NCBI GenBank assembly: GCA_002422545.1
Contig: DIWF01000034.1
Span: 23,300 to 87,299 of the forward strand
Reading direction: 5' to 3'
From: Firmicutes bacterium UBA6113
GTDB taxonomy: Bacteria > Bacillota > Clostridia > Tissierellales > Sedimentibacteraceae
DNA: 64,000 nucleotides
Positions 16,564 through 25,759 of the stretch are shown here, piece after piece (position 1 is the stretch's first letter; each line of letters begins with the position of its first letter). The translations under genes were made by a program, and so were the position numbers. The notes under the pieces are model-generated. The model searched no databases and was not told where the DNA came from. It was given only the letters and a program-made list of their open reading frames with translations.

Positions 16564-17397
16564 TTGGGAAGAAAATTTAGCAAGCCGGTATTACTGTTAG
16601 CCGAAGTATTGTTGTTTGCTTATGCCTTATCGTTGATTTTTCCTTATATATGGGTTTTAATTAATTCATTTAAAACAGTTTCTGAATTTTACAACAGTAC
16701 ATGGAGCTTGCCTGAAAAATTTGATTTTACAAATTATGCTAGGGCACTTAAAGAAACAAATATGCTCTCATATTTTAAGACAAGTATTATTTTGACAATT
16801 ATCGGAACGGTTCTTCAGGTGATCTGTTCTGCCGGTACAGCATATATACTTGCAAAATACAAATTTAGAGGTAATAAATTAATATACGGCATGGCAATAG
16901 TTGGATTCTTAATACCAACATCAGGAACACTTGCTCCATTGTATGTTTTCTTAAAAGACACAGGATTATTTAATATTTACGGATTAGTAGTTATGTATGC
17001 TACAGGCATGGGAACTAACATGGTAATTTTTTATTCTTTCTTTAAAAAAATATCGTGGAGCTATGCTGAAGCAGCATTTATAGACGGAGCCAGCGATTTT
17101 AAGGTATTCTGGAAAATTATGTTTCCAATGGCCAGAGAAGCAACAATTGCAGTTACCATAATTACAGCAATCAACATCTGGAATGATTATTTCCTTCCAT
17201 CAATACTTCTTACAAACCCAGAGCTGCAAACAGTGGCAGTGGGACTTAGATCGCTGCAGGTTCAGCAGCAGTATAACGCAACATGGACTGTGTTGTTTGC
17301 AGCAGTAATAATAGCCACACTTCCTACAATTTTAATATATATTATATTCCAGGACAGAATTGCCAAGGGATTTCTGATTGGCGGCCTTAAGGAATAA
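16564..17397 (+). CDS. Sugar ABC transporter permease 2 (MalG/UgpE type)
   Basis: A 277-residue permease of the CUT1 class, six predicted helices, with the EAA loop in SYAEAAFIDGASDFKVFWKI (about 160-180) and the usual C-terminal GLKE ending. It starts at a TTG 6 nt after AAAGGAGGT. Partner of the previous gene. The gene that follows begins 10 nt after this stop, and all spacings in this stretch are short, which indicates one transcript from 14.06 kb to about 23.4 kb. Confidence 0.87.
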   Translation: MGRKFSKPVLLLAEVLLFAYALSLIFPYIWVLINSFKTVSEFYNSTWSLPEKFDFTNYARALKETNMLSYFKTSIILTIIGTVLQVICSAGTAYILAKYKFRGNKLIYGMAIVGFLIPTSGTLAPLYVFLKDTGLFNIYGLVVMYATGMGTNMVIFYSFFKKISWSYAEAAFIDGASDFKVFWKIMFPMAREATIAVTIITAINIWNDYFLPSILLTNPELQTVAVGLRSLQVQQQYNATWTVLFAAVIIATLPTILIYIIFQDRIAKGFLIGGLKE

Positions 17398-17407
17398 GGA
17401 GATATTT

Positions 17408-18457
17408 ATGTTTATTGAAGATAGAGTTGAATATTTAGAAAATTACATTACTAATTTGTGCGGGAATAAAACTTTCCCAGGAGCAACGCTTGTACTTATG
17501 GATGAAAAAGATTCATACATAAAACACTTCGGGAAATCACAACTGAATCCAAGTGAAGTGTATTTAACTGAAAATGCCATATATGACTTGGCTTCACTGA
17601 CAAAGGTAGTTTCAACAACAACTTCAATTATGATGTTGATTGAACGGGGAGTTTTGCACCTGGATACTCTGGTTTCAGACATATTGCCAAGGTATAAAAA
17701 CAATAGGGTAACCATAAAACATCTTCTGACTCATACGTCAGGCCATGATGCTGATATTGACTGCAAAGAAATGAACAAGAAACAATTAACAGATGCAGTC
17801 TACAACAACAAAGCAAATGACTTGAGATTTGAAAAACAAGTGTTGTATTCAGACATAGGCTTCATTCTCTTAGGATTTGTAATTGATACCTTAACAGGAT
17901 CCTATGAAAAATTTGCAGAAGAAAATATATTCAAACCACTGAACATGACTAATACATGTTTTAATCCGAAGGATGATGCAAAAGAACTCTGTGTTCCAAC
18001 TGAATTTTGCAAAATGCGCAATAAAATTATAAAAGGTATTGTTCATGATGAAAAATCATATGTGCTTGGTGGAGTTGCAGGACATGCAGGTCTATTTTCT
18101 ACAGCCAAAGATTTAAGCAATTTTACAAGAATGTTTTTAAATGACGGTGAGTTTAACGGACAAACAATTTTAAGCAAACAAACAATAAAATTAATTTCTA
18201 AATTACATACGGAAGGATTAGATGACGACAGAGGTTTAGGATGGTGGGTTAAGGGAAAGAATGCTGTATTGTGCGATTTTGCCGGTGACAGAACAATATA
18301 TCACAGCGGTTTTACAGGAACTTCTATAATAATGGATTTAGAAAGCAAAAAATCTTTCATACTTTTAACTAACAGAGTCCATCCATCTCGCGAAAGTACT
18401 AAATTGGTAAGTTTAAGAAGAAACATACACAATATTGCTTTGACATCTATAAAATAA
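17408..18457 (+). CDS. Beta-lactamase/esterase-family serine hydrolase in the MurNAc operon
   Basis: A 349-residue class C beta-lactamase-like serine hydrolase with no signal peptide. Active-site pattern: SLTK (about 61-64, S-x-x-K), YSDIG (about 148, Y-S-D in place of Y-x-N) and HSGFTGTS (about 297-304, replacing K-T-G). The ATG at 17408 has AAGGAG upstream; a longer reading from a TTG at 17378 would overlap the permease and has no site. Bacillus subtilis carries a comparable hydrolase (ybbE) in its MurNAc utilisation cluster, so a role in processing peptide- or acyl-substituted muropeptides is plausible. Substrate not known. Confidence 0.75.
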   Translation: MFIEDRVEYLENYITNLCGNKTFPGATLVLMDEKDSYIKHFGKSQLNPSEVYLTENAIYDLASLTKVVSTTTSIMMLIERGVLHLDTLVSDILPRYKNNRVTIKHLLTHTSGHDADIDCKEMNKKQLTDAVYNNKANDLRFEKQVLYSDIGFILLGFVIDTLTGSYEKFAEENIFKPLNMTNTCFNPKDDAKELCVPTEFCKMRNKIIKGIVHDEKSYVLGGVAGHAGLFSTAKDLSNFTRMFLNDGEFNGQTILSKQTIKLISKLHTEGLDDDRGLGWWVKGKNAVLCDFAGDRTIYHSGFTGTSIIMDLESKKSFILLTNRVHPSRESTKLVSLRRNIHNIALTSIK

Positions 18458-18473
18458 AGCTCGGGAAGAACAT

Positions 18474-19403
18474 ATGGAATATATAATAGGTATTGAATCT
18501 GGAGGAACCAAGTCGCAGCTTGCAGCTTATGACTTGGAAGAAAATTTAATATTTGAAAATGACGGCGGATACGGCAATCCATCAGTTGATGCAGAGCAAA
18601 CAATTTACAACATAAGCAAATTGATTGAAAGCTGTTTGGAAAGTTTAAAAGATCACAAGTGCAGGTTTTTAGCAGTTGGAATGGCCGGTGCTGAAACTGG
18701 AGACTTTAAGAATATTTTGCATAATCACATAAACGATAAATTTATGCTGGACAACATCATACTGAATGATGCTGAAATGACTGCAAAAGCATACTTGAAA
18801 AATGAAGACGGAATAATTGCCATTGCAGGTACCGGTGCTTCTATATATGTACAAAAAAATAATGAAGGAAAAGTTGTTGGAGGCTGGGGGCATATATTAG
18901 GTGATAAAGGGAGTGGTTATCATACAGCGATTGAAGCCCTAAAAAGAATAGCTGCCCAAATAGATAACGGCCTGGAGTTAGATGAATTAAGTACAGAAAT
19001 TATTAAAAAAATGTGTGACAGTCTTCCAAGTTCTCAAAAAGAAATTACAGAAATTGTTCCCAAGGTGATTAAGAAGTTTGTATATGACAATCCCAAAAAA
19101 ACAGTAGCTTCACTATTCCCTGTAATTGTACATCTTTCAGATAAAGGTAATGATGTTGCTGTGAAACTTTTAGAAGATGCAGGGAGATATTTAGCAGAAA
19201 CAACTGTGTCAGCAATTAAGGAATTTAACAGTGACGAGGTTATAAAAATTGGCTTAAATGGCGGAGTTTTTCATAACAGCAATGTTGTACTCGAATCATA
19301 TAAAAAGGAAGTTTCAAGATATAGTACAAATTGCCTGTTTATTAATAAGGACATAATGGTAACTGAAGCAGTATTTAATCTATATCAAACTGGGAGGAAG
19401 TAA
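18474..19403 (+). CDS. murK: MurNAc/GlcNAc kinase (BadF/BcrA ATPase family)
   Basis: A 309-residue ASKHA kinase. The phosphate-1 loop is IGIESGGTKSQLAAYD (about 4-19), with AVGMAGAETG (about 64-73) and the phosphate-2 segment AIAGTGASIYV followed by GGWGHILGDKGSGY (about 117-152), as in N-acetylglucosamine kinases and clostridial MurK. It would phosphorylate imported MurNAc and/or GlcNAc at C6, needed because an ABC importer, unlike a PTS, delivers unphosphorylated sugar. MurQ in the same operon needs MurNAc-6-phosphate, so activity on MurNAc is expected. The next gene starts 2 nt after its stop. Confidence 0.85.
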   Translation: MEYIIGIESGGTKSQLAAYDLEENLIFENDGGYGNPSVDAEQTIYNISKLIESCLESLKDHKCRFLAVGMAGAETGDFKNILHNHINDKFMLDNIILNDAEMTAKAYLKNEDGIIAIAGTGASIYVQKNNEGKVVGGWGHILGDKGSGYHTAIEALKRIAAQIDNGLELDELSTEIIKKMCDSLPSSQKEITEIVPKVIKKFVYDNPKKTVASLFPVIVHLSDKGNDVAVKLLEDAGRYLAETTVSAIKEFNSDEVIKIGLNGGVFHNSNVVLESYKKEVSRYSTNCLFINKDIMVTEAVFNLYQTGRK

Positions 19404-19404
19404 T

Positions 19405-20502
19405 GTGGCATCTATAACATTAAAAAATATATATAAAAAATATGATCATGATGTAACAGCAGTTGAAGATTTGAATCTGGAAATAAAAGACAAAGAATTT
19501 ATTGTTTTAGTCGGACCCTCAGGATGTGGCAAGACTACTACTTTACGTATGGTAGCTGGGTTAGAAGAAATAACCCAGGGAGAATTGTACATTGAAGAAA
19601 GAAAAGTTAATGATGTTGCTCCTAAAGACAGAGATATTGCTATGGTTTTTCAAAACTATGCTTTGTATCCGCATATGACCGTGTATGACAACATGGCATT
19701 TGGTTTGAAGATAAGAAAAATGAGCAAGGAAGAAATAAATGACAGGGTTATTAATGCTGCAAAGATATTAGGCATAGAAGAGTATTTAAAAAGAAAGCCC
19801 CGTGCACTTTCAGGCGGACAAAGACAAAGAGTTGCCATAGGTAGAGCAATAGTCAGAGACCCTAAGGTGTTTTTAATGGATGAGCCATTGTCAAACCTGG
19901 ATGCAAAGCTTAGAAATGAAATGAGAACTGAAATATTAAAACTTCATAAAAGACTTAACACCACTTTTATCTATGTAACACATGATCAGACAGAAGCCAT
20001 GACACTGGGAGACAGAATAGTAATAATGAAAGATGGAGTTGTTCACCAAGTTGATACACCTCAAAATGTATATGAAAATCCATCAAATGTATTTGTGGCA
20101 GGGTTTATCGGTACTCCTCAAATGAATTTTTTTGAAGCAGAATTGAAATGTGAAGATGATAATTATTTTGTTTTATTTAATGGACATACGATAAATTTAT
20201 CAAAAGAATATATTGAAAAGTTTAAATCCCAAAATGTTAAATCACAGCTAATTACTCTTGGAGTAAGGCCAGAATGCATTACAATTACAGACAAGTCACA
20301 AGACAGCTATGAAGTTAATGTTGATGTATCGGAGTTAATGGGAAATGAAATGTTAATACACTCAAGAATTAATGACAATAAAATCATTATAAGAAGTGAA
20401 ACACGTTATGATATTAAAACAGACCATAAGATAAACATATCTCTCAAATGGGACAAAATACACATGTTTAATAAAGAAACAGGAATCAATTTAAAAATGT
20501 AG
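19405..20502 (+). CDS. Sugar ABC transporter ATPase (UgpC/MsmX type)
   Basis: A 365-residue CUT1 ATPase. Walker A GPSGCGKT (about 37-44), Q-loop in VFQNYALYPH, signature LSGGQRQR (about 134-141), Walker B VFLMDEP, and the C-terminal OB-type regulatory domain (about 235-365) typical of MalK/UgpC/MsmX. The start is GTG at 19405: the ATG at 19403 runs into a stop after four codons, and GGGAGG precedes. Its presence inside the operon makes this importer self-sufficient, whereas many Firmicute CUT1 systems rely on a shared ATPase encoded elsewhere. Confidence 0.92.
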   Translation: MASITLKNIYKKYDHDVTAVEDLNLEIKDKEFIVLVGPSGCGKTTTLRMVAGLEEITQGELYIEERKVNDVAPKDRDIAMVFQNYALYPHMTVYDNMAFGLKIRKMSKEEINDRVINAAKILGIEEYLKRKPRALSGGQRQRVAIGRAIVRDPKVFLMDEPLSNLDAKLRNEMRTEILKLHKRLNTTFIYVTHDQTEAMTLGDRIVIMKDGVVHQVDTPQNVYENPSNVFVAGFIGTPQMNFFEAELKCEDDNYFVLFNGHTINLSKEYIEKFKSQNVKSQLITLGVRPECITITDKSQDSYEVNVDVSELMGNEMLIHSRINDNKIIIRSETRYDIKTDHKINISLKWDKIHMFNKETGINLKM

Positions 20503-20512
20503 GAGCATATAA

Positions 20513-21451
20513 ATGACAATTATTGAAAACGGTATGATAACGGAACAATTAAATGAAAATACCTCTAACATAGATAAGATGAGCGTAAGAGAGATAATCG
20601 ATGCTATAAACAACGAAGACAAGAAAGTAGCTTTTGCAGTTGAAAAAGTTATACCAGAAATCACTAAAGCTGTAGACCTAACAGTAGCAGCTTTAAAAAA
20701 CAATGGAAGACTTATTATTGTTGGAGCAGGAACAAGCGGCAGACTAGGAGTTCTAGATGCTTCAGAATGTCCTCCTACATTTAATACAAATCCTGAAATG
20801 GTTAAAGGCCTCATTGCAGGAGGTGATATAGCGCTTAGAAATGCTGTAGAAGGAATCGAAGACGATGAAAATAGCGGTGTCAATGACTTAATTAACGAAA
20901 AGTTCAATTCAAATGATGTATTGATTGGTTTAGCTGCCAGCGGAAGAACACCATATGTTAAAGGCGCAATAAAATATGCTAAAAGCATTGGAGCTAAAGC
21001 AATTGCAGTTTCATGTAATCCAAATTCAGAGACAGGAAAACTTGCTGACGTTGCCATAGAAGTCATAGTGGGACCGGAAGTTATTTCAGGCTCAACCAGG
21101 CTTAAATCAGGGACAGCACAAAAAATGATACTTAACATAATCAGCACAACAACCATGATTAAATTAGGAAAGACGTATAAAAATTTAATGGTTGATTTGC
21201 AGGCATCTAATTCAAAATTAAGACAAAGGGCATTAAGGATATTTAGAAGTATAACAAATATTGAAAATGAAGATAGAGCAAAATTGATTCTGGAAAAAAC
21301 CAATTGGAATCTTAAGGAAGCAATTGTTATATATGAAACTGATTGTTCTTTAACTGAAGCTAAAGATTATTTGATGCAGTCAGATGGATTTGTAATTGAT
21401 GCCATTCAATTAGGCAAAAAATATTTAAATGTAAAAACTATTAGAGGATAA
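20513..21451 (+). CDS. murQ: N-acetylmuramic acid 6-phosphate etherase
   Basis: MurQ (312 aa) removes D-lactate from MurNAc-6-phosphate to give GlcNAc-6-phosphate. The N-terminus and SIS domain show IIVGAGTSGRLGVLDASECPPTF (about 65-87), GLIAGGD and SGRTPYV, then the C-terminal UBA-like helices. It is the diagnostic enzyme for MurNAc use. AGGAG precedes the ATG; NagB follows after 1 nt. The D-lactate it releases is a possible substrate for a lactate racemase of the kind served by the NPN operon at 40-45.8 kb, though nothing in the sequence links the two directly. The long antisense ORF over this gene is a coding shadow. Confidence 0.95.
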   Translation: MTIIENGMITEQLNENTSNIDKMSVREIIDAINNEDKKVAFAVEKVIPEITKAVDLTVAALKNNGRLIIVGAGTSGRLGVLDASECPPTFNTNPEMVKGLIAGGDIALRNAVEGIEDDENSGVNDLINEKFNSNDVLIGLAASGRTPYVKGAIKYAKSIGAKAIAVSCNPNSETGKLADVAIEVIVGPEVISGSTRLKSGTAQKMILNIISTTTMIKLGKTYKNLMVDLQASNSKLRQRALRIFRSITNIENEDRAKLILEKTNWNLKEAIVIYETDCSLTEAKDYLMQSDGFVIDAIQLGKKYLNVKTIRG

Positions 21452-21452
21452 A

Positions 21453-22190
21453 ATGGAAGTTATAATAAAAAACAGCTACCAGGAAATAAGCAGTCTGGCA
21501 GCTGAGTATTTTATAAATACAATTAAGAATAACGAAAATGCAGTGTTGGGATTACCTACAGGCAGCACTCCATTGGAAATGTACAAAATAGTAGTCAATG
21601 AATACAAAAATAATAAAATATCATTTAAAAATATAAAAACTTTTAATCTGGACGAATATATAGGTCTCGATAAAAATAATAAGAACAGTTACTACTTTTT
21701 CATGGAAAAAAATCTGTTCTCACATATTGATATTAACTGGACAAACATAAATATTCCAAATGGAATGACAAATGACATTAGACTTGAATGTATAAATTAT
21801 GAAAATAAAATAAAGGAAGCAGGTTTTATAGACATTCTGTTTCTTGGAATAGGTAAAAATGGCCACATAGGATTTAATGAACCAGATGAATATTTTGAAC
21901 CATATACTCATGAAGTTAAATTGCTTCAAAACACTATAAATATGAATTCAAGGTTTTTTGACAAAATTGATGATGTGCCCGGAAAAGCTATAACTATGGG
22001 AATAAAAACAATACTGTCAGCTAAAAAAATAGTTTTAATAGCAGCAGGTTCATCAAAATCTGATGCTATTTTAAAAACAATAAGTGGAAAAATAAATCCT
22101 AAACTGCCAGCGTCTATATTGCAGCTTCATAACAATATAACAATTTTACTAGATAAAGAAGCTGCTAAAAATATAAAAGATTTAATATAA
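21453..22190 (+). CDS. nagB: Glucosamine-6-phosphate deaminase
   Basis: A 245-residue NagB that converts glucosamine-6-phosphate to fructose-6-phosphate and ammonia. Diagnostic segments are GLPTGSTPLEMYK (about 33-45), FNLDEYIGLD (about 65-74) with the catalytic Asp, and the LGIGKNGHIGFNEP loop (about 129-142) with catalytic His. It is in the short clostridial form. It overlaps nothing but begins 1 nt after murQ; its RBS is AGAGGA. Full set MurQ-NagA-NagB brings MurNAc into glycolysis. Confidence 0.95.
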   Translation: MEVIIKNSYQEISSLAAEYFINTIKNNENAVLGLPTGSTPLEMYKIVVNEYKNNKISFKNIKTFNLDEYIGLDKNNKNSYYFFMEKNLFSHIDINWTNINIPNGMTNDIRLECINYENKIKEAGFIDILFLGIGKNGHIGFNEPDEYFEPYTHEVKLLQNTINMNSRFFDKIDDVPGKAITMGIKTILSAKKIVLIAAGSSKSDAILKTISGKINPKLPASILQLHNNITILLDKEAAKNIKDLI

Positions 22191-22203
22191 AGGCAGGTTG
22201 TAT

Positions 22204-23361
22204 ATGAATATTTTATTTAAAAATGTTAAGATTGTTGCTCCTTCTGAAGTATTGACAGGGTATGGAATTGTGATAAGTCATGGAAAAATTGTAAATATGG
22301 ATTTAGAGCAAAATATTCAAGAAAGTAATATTGATGAAATTATAGATGGAAAAGGTCAATTTTTATCGCCTGGATTTATAGACATTCATAACCACGGTAA
22401 TTCCGGTTATGATTTTATGGATGCAACTGTAGAAGCTATAGATTCTATAGGAAAATTTCATTTACAAAACGGTGTAACTTCATATTTAGGAACTGTTTTA
22501 ACTCAATCATATGAAAATATTATTAAGGCTGTAAAAAACATTACTTATTATGAAAATAAGAAAGATTCATCACAGATACTAGGAATTCATTTGGAAGGAC
22601 CATTTTTTTCGCACAGTAAAAAAGGAGCTCAGCCGGACAAATTTATAAGAGATCCGGATATTAGTTTTATTAAAGAATTAATAAAAATATCAGACTATAA
22701 ATTAAAAATGATATCAATAGCACCAGAAAAAAATGGAGCACCTGAATTAATAAGATATTTAAAGGAAAATAATATAATTGTGTCCATGGCACACAGCGAT
22801 GCTACTTATGAAGAAGCCATAAATGGCATAAATCATGGTGCAACAATTTCAACCCACTTATATAATGGCATGAGAAGTTTTAATCATAGGGAGCCTGGAA
22901 TTGTTGGAGCTTCACTTACAGATGACAGAGTTTATTGTGAATTAATATGTGACAGAATCCATTTGCATGATGCTGCAATTAAACTGGCATTAAAGGCAAA
23001 GGGAACAGATAAAGCAGTGTTAGTTTCAGATGCCATGCGGGCAGCTGGTTTAAAAGACGGCGAATTTGAATTAGGCGGACAAAAGGTAATGGTAATTAAC
23101 GGCGAAGCTCGTTTGTCAGACGGCAGTCTGGCAGGCTCAACTTTAAATTTAAACAAAGCAGTATACAATATGGTGAAATTTTTACATGTTCCTATACATG
23201 AAGCAGTAAAAATGGCCAGCTTATCACCTGCAAGAGCTATTGGCGTTCATGTTAACAAAGGAAGCATTGAAGTTGGAAAGGATGCAGATATGTTATTGCT
23301 TGATGATAATGTTAATATTTCTTGTGTGATAAAAGGTGGAAATGTAATCTTTAAGAAGTAA
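22204..23361 (+). CDS. nagA: N-acetylglucosamine-6-phosphate deacetylase
   Basis: A 385-residue amidohydrolase that deacetylates GlcNAc-6-phosphate. Metal- and substrate-site segments: PGFIDIHNHGNSGYDFMDA (about 57-75), LGIHLEGPFFS (about 126-136), SMAHSDATYEEA (about 194-205), THLYNGMRSFNHREPG (about 218-233) and the catalytic Asp in LVSDAMRAAG (about 272-281). I chose ATG 22204, 6 nt after AGGCAGG, rather than TTG 22198. Last gene of the amino-sugar operon; a strong hairpin follows. Confidence 0.94.
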   Translation: MNILFKNVKIVAPSEVLTGYGIVISHGKIVNMDLEQNIQESNIDEIIDGKGQFLSPGFIDIHNHGNSGYDFMDATVEAIDSIGKFHLQNGVTSYLGTVLTQSYENIIKAVKNITYYENKKDSSQILGIHLEGPFFSHSKKGAQPDKFIRDPDISFIKELIKISDYKLKMISIAPEKNGAPELIRYLKENNIIVSMAHSDATYEEAINGINHGATISTHLYNGMRSFNHREPGIVGASLTDDRVYCELICDRIHLHDAAIKLALKAKGTDKAVLVSDAMRAAGLKDGEFELGGQKVMVINGEARLSDGSLAGSTLNLNKAVYNMVKFLHVPIHEAVKMASLSPARAIGVHVNKGSIEVGKDADMLLLDDNVNISCVIKGGNVIFKK

Positions 23362-23400
23362 TGAAAAGAAATTAATACTGTAGACGGCAAAACTAATTAA

Positions 23401-23432
23401 AAGGTGCTGCATATTATGCAGCAACCTTTTTT
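23401..23432 (+). terminator. Terminator after nagA
   Basis: Stem AAGG-TGCTGCAT with ATGCAGCA-ACCTT (23401-23426), followed by TTTTTT. It ends the long amino-sugar transcript. Confidence 0.85.
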
Positions 23433-23435
23433 AAT

Positions 23436-23464
23436 TTAAAACTGCTGCCCTAACGTGCAGCAGT
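23436..23464 (-). terminator. Terminator after xdhA (leftward)
   Basis: ACTGCTGC (23441-23448) with GCAGCAGT (23457-23464). Read on the minus strand it follows the xdhA stop by 3 nt and leads into TTTTAAATT. Confidence 0.65.
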
Positions 23465-23467
23465 ATA

Positions 23468-25759
23468 TTAAATATTATTTCTTTCAAGCATTTTCAAGGC
23501 GATTTTTTCAGCAGTTATAGGAAGTTCCCTGAAGTTTAATTCTGTTGCATTGTAAATGGCATTTGCAATTGCAGGTGCAGGAGTGTTGATAACCACTTCT
23601 CCTATGGATTTTGCTCCGAAAGGACCTGTGGGTTCATAGCTTGATTCAAACTCGACTCTGATATTGCCGGCATCTATTCTGGATGGAATTTTATACTGCA
23701 TGAATGAATCGTTCATCATACGGCCATTTTCATCGTAAAGGATATCTTCGAAAAGTGTCATTCCTATTCCCTGGACTATGCCGCCTTCTGTCTGAACTCT
23801 TGCTAGATTTGGATTGATAGGAGTTCCGCAGTCAACAACTGCTGCGTAATCAATTATGTCCACTTTTCCTGTAAGCTTGTCAAGTTCTACTTCTACAATT
23901 CCAGCCATGAATGGGGGAGGTGATGTAGGAGAATAATTTGATGCTGAGGCTGTCAGATAATTGTTGAATCCAACAAGGCTATTATTTCCAATGTCTTTTA
24001 ATGAAATGCTCTTGTTTTCTTTGAGGGAGAACACTTCCTTGCCGTTAAACTCAACGTCATCAGAATTAAGTCCAAGAAGTCTGGCTCCTTCATCAAGTAT
24101 TTTATTTTTAAGAGTTTCGCATGCTTTAACAACAGCCATTCCTGTAATGTATGTTGTGCTTGAAGCATAGGATCCTGTGTCGTAAGGAGATGTGTCTGTG
24201 TCAACGCCGTTAACTGCAATGTTGTCCAGTTCACATTCAAGGCATTCTGCAGCTATCTGTGAAAGTATGGTGTCGCAGCCTGTTCCCATGTCAGTAGCAC
24301 CTATCATCAATGTGTAGAAACCGTCATCATTAAGTCTTATTTCCACTGCTCCAACGTCAACGTTTGAAATGCCTGAACCCTGCATGCACACAGCAACGCC
24401 AACGGACCTTACCTTATCGTTTCCCATGTCCCTGCACGGATATTTTTCATCCCAACCTATCATTTCTTTAGCCCTTAAGAGACACTTGTCCAATGTGCAG
24501 CTTTTAAGCTCTTCATTGTAGTATGTTGGCAATTTATTTCCAACCTGTGATTGGGTGAGCATGTTTTTCATTCTAAGTTCTGTAGGGTCCATGTTAAGTC
24601 GTGCGGCCAGCTCGTTTATGGCTGATTCAAGTGCAAAGAATCCCTGAGTTGCTCCATATCCTCTGTAAGCACCGCCGCCCATGGTATTTGTGTACAACAC
24701 ATCGTAATTGAACTTGTACGCTGCCGCGCTGTTGTAGATAGTCATGGCCTTGTGTCCGGCAAGTCCTACAGTTGTAGGGCCGTGGTCACCATACGCTCCT
24801 GCATTCCACAATGTGTCCATGTGTATAGCTTTTATAATACCTTCATCATCTGCCCCAAGGCGTATTCTAATTTCACTTTCATGTCTTGGGCTTCCGTTTG
24901 TAAGGCTTTCTTTTCTCGAGAACACAATTTTTGCAGGTTTTCCTGTTATCCATGTTACAACTGCAGGGAACATTTCACTGACAGAAGATTGTTTAGAGCC
25001 GAAGCCTCCGCCAATTCTAGGCTTAATAACACGGAGTTTTGATTTCGGAATGTCTAGAGCATTTGCCAATATACGTCTTACATGGAAAGGCACCTGGGTG
25101 GAGCTTAATATGTTAAGCCTGCCGTAAGTGTCCATGTATGTGTATGTTCTGAATGTTTCCATTGCAGTCTGATGATTTGCCTTTGTGTGATATGTTTCAT
25201 CTATGATTTGAGAACATTTTTTTAATTCTTCTTCAACATTTCCAAATTCAAAAACTTCCGAAGCACATATGTTTCTGTCTTTGTCTGTTCCAACATCAAC
25301 CAGTGCCTTGAAATCTTCTTCGGGGTGCACAATTATTTTATTGTCCTTTGCTTTTCTAAAGTCAAGAATCGGCTCTAGAACATTGTATTTTACCTTTAAT
25401 AATCCAATAGCCTTGTCAACGGATTTTTCGTCCCATCCTGCAACTATTGCAACAGGATCTCCCACACATCTTATATGTTTGTCAAGAATTGCCCTGTCGT
25501 AAGGACTGAACTCAGGGTATGTCTGTCCTGCAGTTGTAAACCTTGTTTTGGGAACATCTTCATATGTGAGCACGCATTCTATGCCGGGCACTTTTTTTGC
25601 TTTGTCTGTGTTGATTTCTTCAATTATGGCATGAGCATGAGGACTTCTTAATAGCTTTACAGTCAGGCAATTTGGCGCTATATCATCTGTGTAAACGGGT
25701 TTTCCGGTAACCAGTGCTAAAGCATCTTTTTTTCTGACGCCTTTGTTAACTATTTTCAT
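23468..25759 (-). CDS. xdhA: Molybdenum hydroxylase (xanthine dehydrogenase family), molybdopterin subunit
   Basis: Large subunit of 763 aa. It starts with the small N-terminal domain (GKPVYTDDI, LLRSPHAHAII), followed by the Mo-binding core with GGGFGSKQ (about 250), GAYRGYGATQ (about 358), and the catalytic Glu in GAKSIGEVVINTPAPA (about 728). The enzyme hydroxylates a purine or other N-heterocycle using water-derived oxygen. With guaD and yqeC/mocA/yqeB close by, xanthine/purine hydroxylation with a selenium-dependent Mo site is the most likely role; nicotinate or another heterocycle cannot be excluded. It overlaps xdhC by 14 nt. AAGGAGG precedes the ATG. Confidence 0.88.
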   Translation of the reverse strand: MKIVNKGVRKKDALALVTGKPVYTDDIAPNCLTVKLLRSPHAHAIIEEINTDKAKKVPGIECVLTYEDVPKTRFTTAGQTYPEFSPYDRAILDKHIRCVGDPVAIVAGWDEKSVDKAIGLLKVKYNVLEPILDFRKAKDNKIIVHPEEDFKALVDVGTDKDRNICASEVFEFGNVEEELKKCSQIIDETYHTKANHQTAMETFRTYTYMDTYGRLNILSSTQVPFHVRRILANALDIPKSKLRVIKPRIGGGFGSKQSSVSEMFPAVVTWITGKPAKIVFSRKESLTNGSPRHESEIRIRLGADDEGIIKAIHMDTLWNAGAYGDHGPTTVGLAGHKAMTIYNSAAAYKFNYDVLYTNTMGGGAYRGYGATQGFFALESAINELAARLNMDPTELRMKNMLTQSQVGNKLPTYYNEELKSCTLDKCLLRAKEMIGWDEKYPCRDMGNDKVRSVGVAVCMQGSGISNVDVGAVEIRLNDDGFYTLMIGATDMGTGCDTILSQIAAECLECELDNIAVNGVDTDTSPYDTGSYASSTTYITGMAVVKACETLKNKILDEGARLLGLNSDDVEFNGKEVFSLKENKSISLKDIGNNSLVGFNNYLTASASNYSPTSPPPFMAGIVEVELDKLTGKVDIIDYAAVVDCGTPINPNLARVQTEGGIVQGIGMTLFEDILYDENGRMMNDSFMQYKIPSRIDAGNIRVEFESSYEPTGPFGAKSIGEVVINTPAPAIANAIYNATELNFRELPITAEKIALKMLERNNI

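Noticed and set aside
20491..21303. 270-codon open frame antisense to murQ
   Set aside because: It mirrors murQ codons exactly in the complementary frame, has no ribosome site and no recognisable family; a coding shadow.
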